This document shows, piece by piece, positions 1 to 8,074 of a DNA stretch of 50,137 nt. The notes beneath the pieces were generated by a model. The model saw nothing but the letters and a program-made list of their open reading frames with translations, made no database searches and was not told the origin of the DNA. Each line of letters opens with the position of its first letter. The first letter of the stretch is position 1. Source of the DNA: a bacterium (GTDB lineage: Bacteria; Bacillota; Clostridia; Lachnospirales; Lachnospiraceae); the NCBI GenBank assembly GCA_023667365.1, contig JAMPAG010000012.1, positions 1-50,137 on the forward strand. Direction: 5' to 3'. The translations under genes and the position numbers were made by a program.

Positions 1-71
1 AAGTAATTTTGGAGAAACAAGGCAGGATATAATGGAATTTACCTTTCAAGGCTGGAAATCTTCAAATTTCC

Positions 72-100
72 TTGACAAATGTTGGTAAAAAAGATATATA
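72..100 (+). promoter_or_regulatory. Promoter of the HU gene
   Basis: A consensus -35 box TTGACA (72-77) is followed after 17 bases by TATATA (95-100), in a run of alternating T and A. It lies about 75 bases upstream of the HU start, which fits a strong sigma-A promoter for an abundant DNA-binding protein. Confidence 0.75.
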
Positions 101-173
101 TATATGTATAGGCATTTTGTGGGATGCCATAATACTATCAAAACAAAGGTCAGTAAGAGGAAGGAGTTCGTCA

Positions 174-449
174 ATGAACAAAACAGAGTTAGTAGCAGCA
201 ATGGCTGAGCAGGCAGGCTTATCTAAGAAAGATGCAGAAGCAGCATTAAAGGCTTTCACGGATGTTGTATCCGCACAGCTTAAGAAGGGCGATAAGATCC
301 AGTTAGTAGGCTTTGGTACGTTTGAAGTTGCCGAGAGAGCAGCAAGAGAAGGTAGAAACCCGCAGACTGGCGCGGTTATGCCGATCGCAGCTTCCAAGGC
401 TCCGAAGTTCAAGGCAGGTAAGGCATTAAAGGATATGGTAAACGCATAA
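174..449 (+). CDS. hup: HU family DNA-binding protein
   Basis: This encodes a 91-residue bacterial HU protein, a small histone-like dimer that bends and compacts chromosomal DNA. The sequence shows the family layout: an N-terminal helix pair ([20 protein letters not shown]), the GFGTFEV strand near residues 46-52, and the DNA-binding arm with RNPQTG near residue 61 and the [13 protein letters not shown] tail. The start at 174 was chosen because AAGGAG lies just upstream and the product then has the usual HU length; reading further upstream runs into the promoter. A terminator follows, so the gene is probably monocistronic. It precedes rqcP, as in many Clostridia. Confidence 0.96.
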   Translation: MNKTELVAAMAEQAGLSKKDAEAALKAFTDVVSAQLKKGDKIQLVGFGTFEVAERAAREGRNPQTGAVMPIAASKAPKFKAGKALKDMVNA

Positions 450-486
450 AAGCGTTTCATTTCTTTTGAGATGACTTGAGGACAGA

Positions 487-524
487 AGACGGCTGATGAG
501 GGAAACTCCATTAGCCGTCTTTTT
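487..524 (+). terminator. Rho-independent terminator after HU
   Basis: AGACGGCT (487-494) and AGCCGTCT (513-520) form a perfect 8-bp stem, extended imperfectly inward, followed by a T run. It separates hup from the sporulation/division block. Confidence 0.85.
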
Positions 525-554
525 GGCTTACAGGAAGTCAGGGAGGAGAGATCA

Positions 555-794
555 ATGCGGCTCGATAAATATTTGAAAGTATCCAGGCTCATTAAGCGCA
601 GGACGGTTGCAAACGAGGCCTGCGATGCGGGAAGGGTAACGATCAACGACAGACCGGCAAAGGCGTCCGCCGAGGTGAAGGCGGGCGATGTCATTGCGAT
701 CAAATTCGGTGATAAAGAAGTCCGTGTGGAGGTACTTGCCGTACAGGAGACGGTGCGCAAGGACGATGCGGCGGGGTTGTTCAAATATATATAG
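555..794 (+). CDS. rqcP: S4-domain RNA-binding protein RqcP (YabO)
   Basis: A 79-residue protein made almost entirely of an S4 RNA-binding domain (MRLDKYLKVSRLIKRRTVAN at the N-terminus). In B. subtilis the homologue RqcP (formerly YabO) binds stalled 50S subunits with RqcH and promotes alanine tailing during ribosome-associated quality control. The assignment rests on the S4 motif, the size, and its place directly before yabP, yabQ and divIC, the same order as in B. subtilis. GGAGGAGAG precedes the ATG. The related Hsp15 family is usually longer, so context favours RqcP. Confidence 0.9.
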   Translation: MRLDKYLKVSRLIKRRTVANEACDAGRVTINDRPAKASAEVKAGDVIAIKFGDKEVRVEVLAVQETVRKDDAAGLFKYI

Positions 795-929
795 GAAAAT
801 GCAGGAAATCAAAGCATGACTGCAGGCATAAACAGGAATCTCCCGAATATATTTTCTTATATAGGCAGGTGGAGGGCTCGTACGAGGGCGCTTACGGATA
901 TAAGAAATAGGAAGGGAGGTTCTTTTTTT

Positions 930-1220
930 ATGGAGGATTTGAATCAGATACAGAAAATGCCTCACAAAATGGTGGTGGGAAACCGCAAGACGATCGCGCT
1001 CACAGGTGTGACCGATGTGCTCGCGTTTGATATTCATGAGATCCTGTTGGAGACCTCCCAGGGGATGCTGATGATACGGGGGAATAATCTGCATGTCAGC
1101 AGGCTGACGCTGGACAAAGGGGAGGTTGACGTAGACGGCAGGATCGACAGCCTGACGTATTCGGATGCGCCCGCGTACGGCAAAAAGCAGGAATCCCTGT
1201 TTTCGAGACTGTTCAAGTGA
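930..1220 (+). CDS. yabP: Spore protein YabP
   Basis: A 96-residue soluble protein of the YabP/YqfC family. Family members are made in the mother cell during sporulation and YabP is needed for normal spore morphogenesis; no catalytic activity is known. Recognisable features are the NRKTIALTGVTDVLAFD segment near the N-terminus and the conserved ILLETSQGMLMIRGNNLHV stretch. The start at 930 has GGGAGG a short distance upstream; an upstream extension to 816 is open but lacks a ribosome site. It sits between rqcP and yabQ, in the standard order. Confidence 0.93.
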   Translation: MEDLNQIQKMPHKMVVGNRKTIALTGVTDVLAFDIHEILLETSQGMLMIRGNNLHVSRLTLDKGEVDVDGRIDSLTYSDAPAYGKKQESLFSRLFK

Positions 1221-1238
1221 TCCCAAAGAGGGCGTGCC

Positions 1239-1679
1239 ATGAGTGAGAGTATCATCAGGGAGGCGGTGTTTTCGCTGCACTGTATCAGCGTGGGCGTGCT
1301 GATCACGTTTGTGTACGATCTGTTGCGCGTATGCCGGATCTGTGTCAGACACAGCCGCTTTATGGTTTCCGTAGAGGATTTTCTGTTTTGGGTTGTTTGT
1401 GCAATTTTTATATTTTTAGTGTTATATTGTGAAAATGACGGAATCCTGCGCTGGTACTGCGTTGCGGGCGCCGTTGTGGGCATGGAGCTTTATAAAAAAT
1501 TATTCAGTCTATATATTGTGCACTTTATGTCAACAGTTCTGAAAAAGACCATAGATATGGTGTCCTGGATTTTGGGGAAACTGATGTTCCCCTTCAAGAT
1601 GCTGTTTTTGGGGCTTCGCAAGGGATGGACAAAAATCTGTCACTTTTTCACAAAAAAGAAAAAAGAAGCGGATAGGTAG
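1239..1679 (+). CDS. yabQ: Spore cortex membrane protein YabQ
   Basis: A 146-residue membrane protein. The first 90 residues carry three hydrophobic segments (about residues 7-27, 42-65 and 68-88) and the C-terminus is strongly basic, ending in a run of lysines. This matches YabQ, a mother-cell membrane protein required for spore cortex formation in B. subtilis. It begins 18 bases after yabP and is probably co-transcribed with it. The identification relies mainly on synteny, size and topology, with the N-terminal FDLLRV-like YDLLRVCRI segment as support. Confidence 0.88.
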   Translation: MSESIIREAVFSLHCISVGVLITFVYDLLRVCRICVRHSRFMVSVEDFLFWVVCAIFIFLVLYCENDGILRWYCVAGAVVGMELYKKLFSLYIVHFMSTVLKKTIDMVSWILGKLMFPFKMLFLGLRKGWTKICHFFTKKKKEADR

Positions 1680-1708
1680 TTGACGGTTTGCATAAAATTA
1701 GGTAACAT
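1680..1708 (+). promoter_or_regulatory. Possible promoter of divIC
   Basis: TTGACG (1680-1685) is followed after 17 bases by TAACAT (1703-1708). It overlaps the stop of yabQ and lies 39 bases before the divIC start, so divIC may be transcribed independently of the sporulation genes. Confidence 0.5.
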
Positions 1709-1746
1709 ATGTATTATGTAAACAGTAATCAGAAAAGGAGTATCCT

Positions 1747-2055
1747 ATGGCAAGAAGGAGACCGGCATACCGTAAAAAACGGCATAACCGGCTCGGTATG
1801 CTTTTGGTGATGATGTGTATCGTGATGCTGCTGATCGTAGTCAGCGTCAGTAGTATAGATCTCAAGGCAAAACAGAGGACCTATGCGGAACGTGAGCGGA
1901 TTTTGACAGAGCAGATTGAGCAGGAGCACGAAAGAACACGGCAGCTTGAGGAATATGAAAAATACATAAAGACGGATGCCTATATTGAGGAAGTGGCGAA
2001 GAACAAACTCGGACTTGTGTACGAGGGTGAGATCATATTTCGGGCAGACGATTAA
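1747..2055 (+). CDS. divIC: Septum formation initiator DivIC/FtsB-like
   Basis: A 102-residue bitopic membrane protein: a basic cytoplasmic N-terminus, one membrane segment at about residues 17-37, an extracellular charged coiled coil at about 40-75, and a conserved tail with YIEEVAKNKLGLVYEGE. This is the DivIC/FtsB layout. Such proteins bind FtsL and DivIB/FtsQ at midcell and help activate septal peptidoglycan synthesis. AAAAGGAG lies 5-10 bases before the ATG. It follows yabQ and precedes spoIIE as in B. subtilis; the yabR gene present there is absent here. Confidence 0.93.
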   Translation: MARRRPAYRKKRHNRLGMLLVMMCIVMLLIVVSVSSIDLKAKQRTYAERERILTEQIEQEHERTRQLEEYEKYIKTDAYIEEVAKNKLGLVYEGEIIFRADD

Positions 2056-2092
2056 ACAGACCGGGAATGCGCAGCGTTTTCGGTCTGTTTTT
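2056..2092 (+). terminator. Terminator after divIC
   Basis: ACAGACCG (2056-2063) pairs with CGGTCTGT (2081-2088), followed by seven Ts. It closes the rqcP-divIC unit. Confidence 0.88.
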
Positions 2093-2108
2093 TTGCGCAA
2101 GCATGAAG

Positions 2109-2237
2109 AAGGCAGATTTGTCTAAATGCAGGGCACGCTCTCGCTGCTCTCCGCTCGTAGCGGTACATAACATGCCAAAATACGGCATGTAAGTACCGAC
2201 GGCGTCAAAGCACCCTGCCTTTAGACAAATCCGCCTT
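2109..2237. repeat. Long nested inverted repeat
   Basis: The arms 2109-2133 and 2213-2237 are 25 bases long and complementary at about 22 positions. Inside lie two further nested stems: CGGTAC (2161-2166) with GTACCG (2193-2198), and ACATGCC (2170-2176) with GGCATGT (2184-2190). The whole stretch can fold as one branched hairpin of about 130 nt. It has no ORF with a ribosome site and no T run at its right end, so it is not a simple terminator. It could be a MITE-like element or a structured RNA. Confidence 0.6.
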
Positions 2238-2274
2238 GTCATATGCTGCAACCCAGAAGAACTACCACAGCCCG

Positions 2275-2330
2275 GAAGAATCCGCCTTGCGGATTCTTCG
2301 AAAGAGTTTGCGCCAGCAAACTCTTTTTTT
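2275..2330 (+). repeat. Double-hairpin dispersed repeat, copy 1
   Basis: First hairpin: a perfect 11-bp stem (2275-2285 with 2289-2299) with a CTT loop. The linker GAAAG leads into a second hairpin AGAGTTTGC (2303-2311) with GCAAACTCT (2316-2324), ending in a T run to 2330. The second hairpin has the form of an intrinsic terminator. The same two-hairpin design recurs at 11811, 12656 and, decayed, at 15191 and 17557. Confidence 0.75.
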
Positions 2331-2361
2331 GTCAGAAAGTTAGGCAGCGCGCAGGCAGGGT

Positions 2362-2395
2362 TTGACAAAAAAATACGCCGTATGTCCTCTATAAT
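2362..2395 (+). promoter_or_regulatory. spoIIE promoter with 22-base spacer, possible Spo0A-dependent
   Basis: TTGACA (2362-2367) and TATAAT (2390-2395) are both perfect, but are separated by 22 bases instead of 17. Known B. subtilis Spo0A-activated sigma-A promoters (spoIIG, spoIIE) have this same abnormal spacing. TTTGACA (2361-2367) differs by one base from the reverse 0A-box TTCGACA. Activation by phosphorylated Spo0A is inferred. Confidence 0.6.
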
Positions 2396-2464
2396 ATACC
2401 CTTACAGACAAGTCTGTGCTGCGGCACGGAGCCTTGCAGGCTATGGAAAGGGTATGGATGGAAT

Positions 2465-3691
2465 ATGAAAAAGCAGTTGCCGGAGAGGGAGACGCAGGAG
2501 ACAACACTGTTGCCTGAGTATGGACGAAAGAGACTTTTAACCTACGCGGATTCTTTTATGAGGCTTGCAAAAAGCTTTTACGGGATGGAGGGCGGACGGA
2601 CGCCGGAGAACGTGGAGATCAAGACTTCAAGAGAGACCTATCTGTGGCAGAAGCGGCTCATGGAGAATCGCGAGATGCTTGCCGATCACTTATGCGAAAT
2701 GTCCCGCATCATGACAGGAATTGCACAGGAATCCTATCATATGAAGCCGATGGGAGACCGGACGCGTTATCATATCGCCAAAGAATTGAAAAAGAGGGGG
2801 ATCCGGCTGTACCGCCTGCTCAGCATGATGAATGAGAATGGAAAACTGGAGGTTGCCGCCACGATGCGCGCGCGGCTGCCGGAGCCGGGGGAAGAAGAAT
2901 ATACGGTCGCGGACATTGCAGGTCTTTTGTCCGTGAGCCTCGGCGTACGCTTAAATCCGGCGGCGGGCAGTACCAGCCTTCTTGCGGCGGAGCTTTCCAC
3001 GGTGGTGTTTGAGGAGGAGACGCGCTATCATATTTTAACGGGCGTGGCGCGCGTGGCAAAAGAGGGGGAGCAGATTTCCGGGGATAATTATACGTTTTGC
3101 GAGATGGAGCAGGGGCGTTTTGCAGCCGTGCTCGCGGACGGAATGGGCTCCGGCGAACAGGCATGCCGCGCGAGCGAGCTTGTCGTGGAGCTGTTTGAAC
3201 AGTTTTTGGAGTCGGGTTTTTCGACGAACGGGGCGGCGCAGATGATCAACGGCGCGCTGCTTGCATCCGCGCAGGAGACGGATGTATCGACGCTGGATGC
3301 GTGCTGCGTGAACCGTTATACGGGAACGTGCCGCATGATGAAGGCGGGGGCGGCTGCGACCTATATCAAAAGGGATAACCGGATAGAGAAGCTTGACGCT
3401 GCCGGACTGCCGCTCGGCGTATTCGGACAATTGGAGGCGACGGAGCTGCGCTGCGAGCTGATGCACGGGGAATACCTGATCATGCTTTCGGACGGTGTGA
3501 GTGATTGTTTTACGCGTCCGGGTGCGGAAGCTTTGTTTGAGGACATGCTGGCAAGGCTTGAGATCCGGGAGCCGGGCGAGATGGCGAACACGATTCTGCG
3601 TCAGGCGATCTATCAGAGTGAGGGCAGGATCGCCGATGATATGACCGTGCTCGTGCTTGGACTGTGGGAGAATGGGGGATGGCAATGTTGA
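2465..3691 (+). CDS. spoIIE: SpoIIE-type PP2C phosphatase lacking the membrane domain
   Basis: A 408-residue protein with a C-terminal PPM/PP2C serine phosphatase domain of the SpoIIE family. Visible metal-binding motifs are SGDNYTF (about residue 205), ADGMGSG (about 223), SDGVSD (about 340) and DDMTVLVLGL (about 390). SpoIIE dephosphorylates SpoIIAA in the forespore and so releases sigma-F. The position between divIC and tilS supports this role. Classical SpoIIE has about 820 residues with ten membrane segments at its N-terminus; this protein has none and begins directly in what corresponds to the central regulatory region. The start at 2465 lies behind a long GC-balanced leader and a promoter, so the short form appears to be the real gene rather than a truncated one. 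Confidence 0.88.
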   Translation: MKKQLPERETQETTLLPEYGRKRLLTYADSFMRLAKSFYGMEGGRTPENVEIKTSRETYLWQKRLMENREMLADHLCEMSRIMTGIAQESYHMKPMGDRTRYHIAKELKKRGIRLYRLLSMMNENGKLEVAATMRARLPEPGEEEYTVADIAGLLSVSLGVRLNPAAGSTSLLAAELSTVVFEEETRYHILTGVARVAKEGEQISGDNYTFCEMEQGRFAAVLADGMGSGEQACRASELVVELFEQFLESGFSTNGAAQMINGALLASAQETDVSTLDACCVNRYTGTCRMMKAGAAATYIKRDNRIEKLDAAGLPLGVFGQLEATELRCELMHGEYLIMLSDGVSDCFTRPGAEALFEDMLARLEIREPGEMANTILRQAIYQSEGRIADDMTVLVLGLWENGGWQC

Positions 3692-3784
3692 CATTTTCCT
3701 GTGAAAGGGAATATCATGTGTATGAGGGAAAATACAGCAGATAGGTCTGAGATCCCGCCGGGCGGGGTGATGGAGAGTGCCGCA

Positions 3785-5380
3785 ATGTTACAGAAGATCA
3801 GGGCATGGGTGTCTGAATTTCATATGATCGAGCCGGGCGAAGCCGTAATCGCAGGCGTATCGGGCGGCGCAGATTCTGTGTGCCTGTTTGATCTGCTGCT
3901 TGCGTTAAAGGAGGAGATACCGTTTTCTTTTTCCGTCGTCCATGTCAATCACGGCATCCGCGGGGATGCGGGCGAAGATGCAGAATATGTGAGGCGGCTG
4001 TGTCTGGAAAATGGGATCGGATTTACGCTTGTTGAGGAGAATGTGCCCGCTTATGCCGCGGAACACCGGATCGGCGAGGAGGAGGCGGGGCGCAGATTGC
4101 GCTATCGGGCATTTGCGCGGGTAAATGAGCATATGTACGGGGGCAGGGCGAAGATCGCCGTGGCACATAACCGGAACGACCGCGCGGAAACCGTACTGTT
4201 TCAATTGTTCCGGGGGAGCGGGCTGCATGGCATGTGCGGGATAAAACCGGTGCAGGGTAATGTGATCCGCCCGCTTTTGGGTGTGACAAGAGAGGAAATA
4301 GAGGCTTATCTTGCAGGGAGAGGGTTATCGTACCGCACGGATGCCACAAACGGGGCGGATGAATATGCGAGAAACCGCATCCGTCATCATATTTTAGGGT
4401 ATGCGGAGCAGGAAATCTGCCGGGGCAGCACGGAGCATATCAACCGGACGGCGGACATGCTGACGCAGGCGGCGGCGTATCTGGACGCGAAGACCGAGGA
4501 GGCGTACCGGGCGTGCGTGGAGAAAGAGCCGTGCCGGGAGCACGCGGAGGAAGAGACATACCGGGCGTGCGTGACGGGAGAGCTGTGCCGGGAGTGTGAG
4601 ACAGGGAAAGCAAGCCGGGAGCACGCGACGGATGCAGAAGAGGCAGGCGGGAGCACGGCATACGCCGGGAGCCTGCTTTTGTCCGCGGCGGCGTTTGCGC
4701 GGCTGCACCCGTACCTGCAGGGGAGTCTGGTCCACCGCTGCTTAGGGGAACTGACGCCGGCGGCGAAGGATATAACGGGTGTGCATGTGGAAAGCGTCTG
4801 TGCATTATTTGATAAGCAGACCGGACGCATGCTGTCTCTGCCATACGGACTGACTGCGGAGCGGACGTATCAGGGTGTGCGTCTGGGACGGAGAGGAAAT
4901 ACGGAAGCTGACGGAGAGAAGTTCTGCGCGGACAAGCCGGAAGGGACGGATGGGCGGGAACCGTGGACGGACAGGCAGGTCGAGCTGACCGGAGAGTGCG
5001 GAGAGGTCCGTTTTGGAGGGCGCCTGTTCCGGTTCCGTGTGTTTTCCTGTGAAGGGAATGAGGACATTTTTCAGGCAATTCCGAAAAACAATTGTAACAA
5101 ATGGTTCGATTATGATAGAATAAAGAAACCCGTCGTGATCCGTTACCGCAGGACGGGAGATCATCTGGCGATCAATGCGGCAGGCGGCACGAAGAGCCTT
5201 AAAAAATATATGATCGATGCGAAGATTCCGGCGGATAAACGGCAGCATATTCCGCTTATCGCGCAGGAAGATCATATTTTATGGGTGGCGGGCTACCGCG
5301 CCAGCGAAGCTTACAGGGTGACCGCGGATACCAAAAGAATCATGGAAATATACATGTCAGGAGGAAAAGAGAATGTCTGA
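3785..5380 (+). CDS. tilS: tRNA(Ile)-lysidine synthase TilS
   Basis: TilS converts cytidine-34 of the CAU-anticodon tRNA-Ile to lysidine using ATP and lysine, so that it reads AUA codons. The PP-loop motif SGGADS lies near residue 25, followed by HVNHGIRGDAGEDA, the AVAHNRNDRAETVLFQ segment and the FRGSGLHGM segment, all typical of the family. The C-terminal TilS domain is at about 430-531 (residues from IRYRRTGDHL). The start at 3785 is preceded by GGAGAG and gives the usual N-terminus; upstream starts at 3716 or 3701 are also open. An unusual insertion of tandem 18-residue repeats sits at 4496-4640. The stop overlaps the hpt start by 8 bases. Confidence 0.94.
   Translation: MLQKIRAWVSEFHMIEPGEAVIAGVSGGADSVCLFDLLLALKEEIPFSFSVVHVNHGIRGDAGEDAEYVRRLCLENGIGFTLVEENVPAYAAEHRIGEEEAGRRLRYRAFARVNEHMYGGRAKIAVAHNRNDRAETVLFQLFRGSGLHGMCGIKPVQGNVIRPLLGVTREEIEAYLAGRGLSYRTDATNGADEYARNRIRHHILGYAEQEICRGSTEHINRTADMLTQAAAYLDAKTEEAYRACVEKEPCREHAEEETYRACVTGELCRECETGKASREHATDAEEAGGSTAYAGSLLLSAAAFARLHPYLQGSLVHRCLGELTPAAKDITGVHVESVCALFDKQTGRMLSLPYGLTAERTYQGVRLGRRGNTEADGEKFCADKPEGTDGREPWTDRQVELTGECGEVRFGGRLFRFRVFSCEGNEDIFQAIPKNNCNKWFDYDRIKKPVVIRYRRTGDHLAINAAGGTKSLKKYMIDAKIPADKRQHIPLIAQEDHILWVAGYRASEAYRVTADTKRIMEIYMSGGKENV
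4496..4640 (+). repeat. 54-bp tandem repeat inside tilS
   Basis: Two 54-bp units (4496-4549 and 4550-4603) plus a decayed part-unit encode EEAYRACVEKEPCREHAE, EETYRACVTGELCRECET and a remnant with ASREHATD. The reading frame is kept. The repeats are charged and Cys-bearing and lie between the synthetase core and the C-terminal domain. Confidence 0.8.
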
Positions 5381-5900
5381 AAGAGTCAGCGTGCTTCTCA
5401 CTGAGCAGCAGGTGGACGGGAGGATTCAGGAGCTCGGCGAACAGATCAGTAAGGATTATGAGGGAAAGCAGGTGCACCTGATCTGCGTATTAAAAGGAGG
5501 CAGTATGTTCCTGTGCGAGCTTGCAAAGCGCATCACGGTTCCTGTGTCGCTTGATTTCATGTCGGTGTCAAGCTACGGGAAAAACACGACGTCGAGCGGT
5601 TTTGTGAAGATCGTAAAGGATCTGGACGATCCGATCAAGGACAAGCATGTCATTGTGGTGGAGGACATCGTGGATTCAGGGAGAACCCTGAGTTATCTGG
5701 TCGAGATGCTTGGAAAGAGAGAACCGGCAAGCATCCGGATCTGTACGCTGCTTGACAAGCCGGACCGGAGAGTCACGGATGTAAAGGTGGATTATACGGG
5801 ATTCGTGATCCCGGATGAATTTGTTGTCGGGTATGGGCTGGACTATGACCAGCGCTATCGCAATCTGCCCTACATCGGTATCGTGCATCTGGACGATTAA
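5373..5900 (+). CDS. hpt: Hypoxanthine phosphoribosyltransferase
   Basis: A 175-residue purine salvage enzyme that makes IMP or GMP from hypoxanthine or guanine and PRPP. The PRPP-binding motif VVEDIVDSGRTL is at about residues 95-106. The LICVLKGGSMFLCELAKR segment and the C-terminal DEFVVGYGLDYDQRYRNLPY are diagnostic for HPRT rather than other phosphoribosyltransferases. AGGAGG precedes the start within the tilS 3' end, so the two are translationally linked. The tilS-hpt-ftsH order is conserved in Firmicutes. Confidence 0.96.
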   Translation: MSERVSVLLTEQQVDGRIQELGEQISKDYEGKQVHLICVLKGGSMFLCELAKRITVPVSLDFMSVSSYGKNTTSSGFVKIVKDLDDPIKDKHVIVVEDIVDSGRTLSYLVEMLGKREPASIRICTLLDKPDRRVTDVKVDYTGFVIPDEFVVGYGLDYDQRYRNLPYIGIVHLDD

Positions 5901-5916
5901 AAAAGGAGATAACAAA

Positions 5917-7731
5917 GTGAGAACAACAAAAAAAGGCAGCGGCATTTACTTTTCCATCATTCTGCTGCTGCTCCTGGCAGCAGTCTGGATCAGCCAGATG
6001 CGTAGTCTGCCGAGCAATTATTCCTATAAAAGCTTTATGAAAGATCTGGAGAATGGCAGAATCGATGAGATTGAGATCGCCCAAAACGAGCAGGTGCCGA
6101 CGGGAGCTTTGCATGTGACGCTGAAAAGCGGGGAAAATCGCACGATCTATGTGGCGGATGTCGTCGAGGCGGAGAAGTTTTTAAGAGAGTACGAGGATAT
6201 TCAGGTCACGCTGGAGAATGTGCCGCAGGAAAGCTGGTTTCTGAATTATGTTCTGCCGATCATGATCGCGCTGATCGTCATCGTGTTCATTTTTGTGATG
6301 ATGAATGCACAGAACAATAGCGCGGGCAGCAGCAACAGCAAAATGATGAATTTCGGAAGAAGCCGCGCGCGCATGGCGACGGATACGAAGACGACGTTAA
6401 AGAATGTCGCGGGGCTTTTGGAGGAAAAGGAAGAACTGGAGGAGATCATTGATTTTTTGAAAGATCCTTCCAAATATACAAGAGTCGGCGCAAGGATCCC
6501 GAAGGGCGTTTTGTTAGAGGGACCGCCCGGAACCGGTAAGACGCTGCTTGCAAAGGCGGTGGCAGGAGAGGCGGGCGTGCCGTTTTTCAGTATTTCCGGA
6601 TCGGATTTCGTGGAAATGTTTGTCGGCGTCGGCGCTTCGCGTGTACGCGATCTGTTTGCCGATGCAAAGAGAAGCGCGCCATGCATCGTTTTTATTGACG
6701 AGATCGACGCGGTTGCGAGACGCCGCGGAGCGGGCATGGGCGGCGGTCATGATGAACGGGAACAGACATTGAACCAGATGCTGGTGGAAATGGACGGTTT
6801 CGGCGTCAATGAGGGAATCATTGTCATGGCGGCAACGAACCGCGTGGATATTCTGGACCCGGCAATCCTGCGTCCGGGGCGGTTTGACCGCAAGATCGCG
6901 GTTGGCAGGCCTGACGTAAGGGGCAGAGAGGAGATCCTGGCTGTTCATGCGGAAAACAAGCCGCTTGCAGAGGATGTGGACTTAAAGCAGATCGCGCAGA
7001 CGACGGCAGGTTTTACGGGCGCGGATCTGGAGAACCTGCTCAACGAGGCGGCGATTGTCGCAGCAAGGGAAGACCGCTCCTATATCATGCAGAGCGATAT
7101 TCGGAAAGCATTCATCAAGGTCGGGATCGGTGCGGAGAAAAAGAGCCGTATCATCACGGAAAAGGAAAAGAAAATCACGGCGTACCATGAAGCGGGGCAC
7201 GCGATCCTGTTTCATGTGCTTCCCGACGTCGGTCCGGTGTATACCGTATCCATCATTCCGACGGGCGTCGGTGCGGCGGGCTATACGATGCCGCTCCCCG
7301 AAAAGGACGAAATGTTCCTGACAAAGGGGAGAATGCTGCAGGATATTATGGTATCGCTCGGCGGGAGAATCGCCGAGGAGATTATTTTTGACGATATTAC
7401 GACGGGCGCTTCCAGCGATATTAAAAAAGCAACCGAGGAAGCGCGGAACATGGTGACGCGTTATGGCATGTCGGAGAAGATCGGCGTGATCAGTTACTCG
7501 CAGGATGACGAGGTGTTCATTGGCCGTGATTTCGGGCATACCAAGGGCTACAGTGAGGTGATGGCGGGCGAGATCGACCGCGAAGTCAAGGAGATCGTGG
7601 ACGACTGCTACCGCAAGGCGAAGGCGATTATCGAGGAGCATATAGGCGTGCTGCATCGATGCGCGGAGTTGTTGCTGGAAAAAGAGCGCATCAGTAAGGA
7701 TGAATTTGAGGCACTCTTTACTACATTGTAA
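5917..7731 (+). CDS. ftsH: ATP-dependent zinc metalloprotease FtsH
   Basis: A 604-residue membrane-bound AAA+ protease that degrades damaged membrane proteins and regulatory substrates. It shows a membrane segment at about residues 8-27, a short external domain, a second segment at about 108-130, Walker A GPPGTGKT (about 202), Walker [12 protein letters not shown] (about 255), the second region of homology ending in RPGRFDRK, and the zinc motif HEAGH (about 424). It starts with GTG at 5917, chosen because AAAGGAG lies 6 bases upstream and the membrane segment then begins at once. The gene follows hpt by 16 bases and is the last of the conserved block. Confidence 0.97.
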   Translation: MRTTKKGSGIYFSIILLLLLAAVWISQMRSLPSNYSYKSFMKDLENGRIDEIEIAQNEQVPTGALHVTLKSGENRTIYVADVVEAEKFLREYEDIQVTLENVPQESWFLNYVLPIMIALIVIVFIFVMMNAQNNSAGSSNSKMMNFGRSRARMATDTKTTLKNVAGLLEEKEELEEIIDFLKDPSKYTRVGARIPKGVLLEGPPGTGKTLLAKAVAGEAGVPFFSISGSDFVEMFVGVGASRVRDLFADAKRSAPCIVFIDEIDAVARRRGAGMGGGHDEREQTLNQMLVEMDGFGVNEGIIVMAATNRVDILDPAILRPGRFDRKIAVGRPDVRGREEILAVHAENKPLAEDVDLKQIAQTTAGFTGADLENLLNEAAIVAAREDRSYIMQSDIRKAFIKVGIGAEKKSRIITEKEKKITAYHEAGHAILFHVLPDVGPVYTVSIIPTGVGAAGYTMPLPEKDEMFLTKGRMLQDIMVSLGGRIAEEIIFDDITTGASSDIKKATEEARNMVTRYGMSEKIGVISYSQDDEVFIGRDFGHTKGYSEVMAGEIDREVKEIVDDCYRKAKAIIEEHIGVLHRCAELLLEKERISKDEFEALFTTL

Positions 7732-7881
7732 AAAGTGCACAAAAAAATATCGACGAATTTGTAATATTTGTGAATTTCAAGAATAGATTTACAGGGTGAC
7801 ATCTGCTATGATACTACTTGTAACCCCCCAATACATTTTATAGTTTTTTGCTATACCCCATAAGTAAGAAATACCTTCTCT

Positions 7882-7915
7882 AAAAAAGGCAATTGCTTCG
7901 GCAACTGTCTTTTTT
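7882..7915 (+). terminator. Terminator downstream of ftsH
   Basis: GGCAATTGC (7888-7896) and GCAACTGTC (7901-7909) form a stem with one G-T pair and one mismatch around a TTCG tetraloop. It has As upstream and a T run to 7915. Confidence 0.8.
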
Positions 7916-7984
7916 ACCGTCTGGAGGGAAATACTGTAATCAATGCAAAAGAGGGCGGTTAATGTGCGATTTGTGAATGAGGTA

Positions 7985-8013
7985 TTGAATATCGTATTTT
8001 TTTCATATAAAAT
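7985..8013 (+). promoter_or_regulatory. Promoter of the GH13 gene
   Basis: TTGAAT (7985-7990), a 17-base spacer and TAAAAT (8008-8013), about 60 bases before the gene start. Confidence 0.65.
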
Positions 8014-8074
8014 AGGGAAGAGTAGAACGACGCGGCAATAGTGCGCGTCGGAAACTGGCGCATGGAGGCTGAAA

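Larger units (their letters stand above)
7732..8074. other. Intergenic stretch between ftsH and the GH13 gene
   Basis: No ORF with a ribosome site is visible. It holds an ftsH-side AT-rich spacer with a C-run near 7823, the terminator at 7882-7915 and the GH13 promoter at 7985-8013. TATGAT near 7806 could be the -10 box of a small RNA ending at that terminator, but no matching -35 box is clear. Confidence 0.5.

Noticed and set aside
62..784. A 240-codon minus-strand frame over hup and rqcP
   Set aside because: It covers two well-identified genes and a terminator; Ser/Ala/Leu-rich antisense product.
2361..2395. Ordinary sigma-A promoter with 17-base spacing for spoIIE
   Set aside because: At 17 bases from TTGACA there is only TCCTCT; the perfect TATAAT is at 22 bases, so the standard geometry does not apply.
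7800..7915. Small RNA ending at the TTCG terminator
   Set aside because: No convincing promoter was found for it and the terminator is adequately explained by ftsH.
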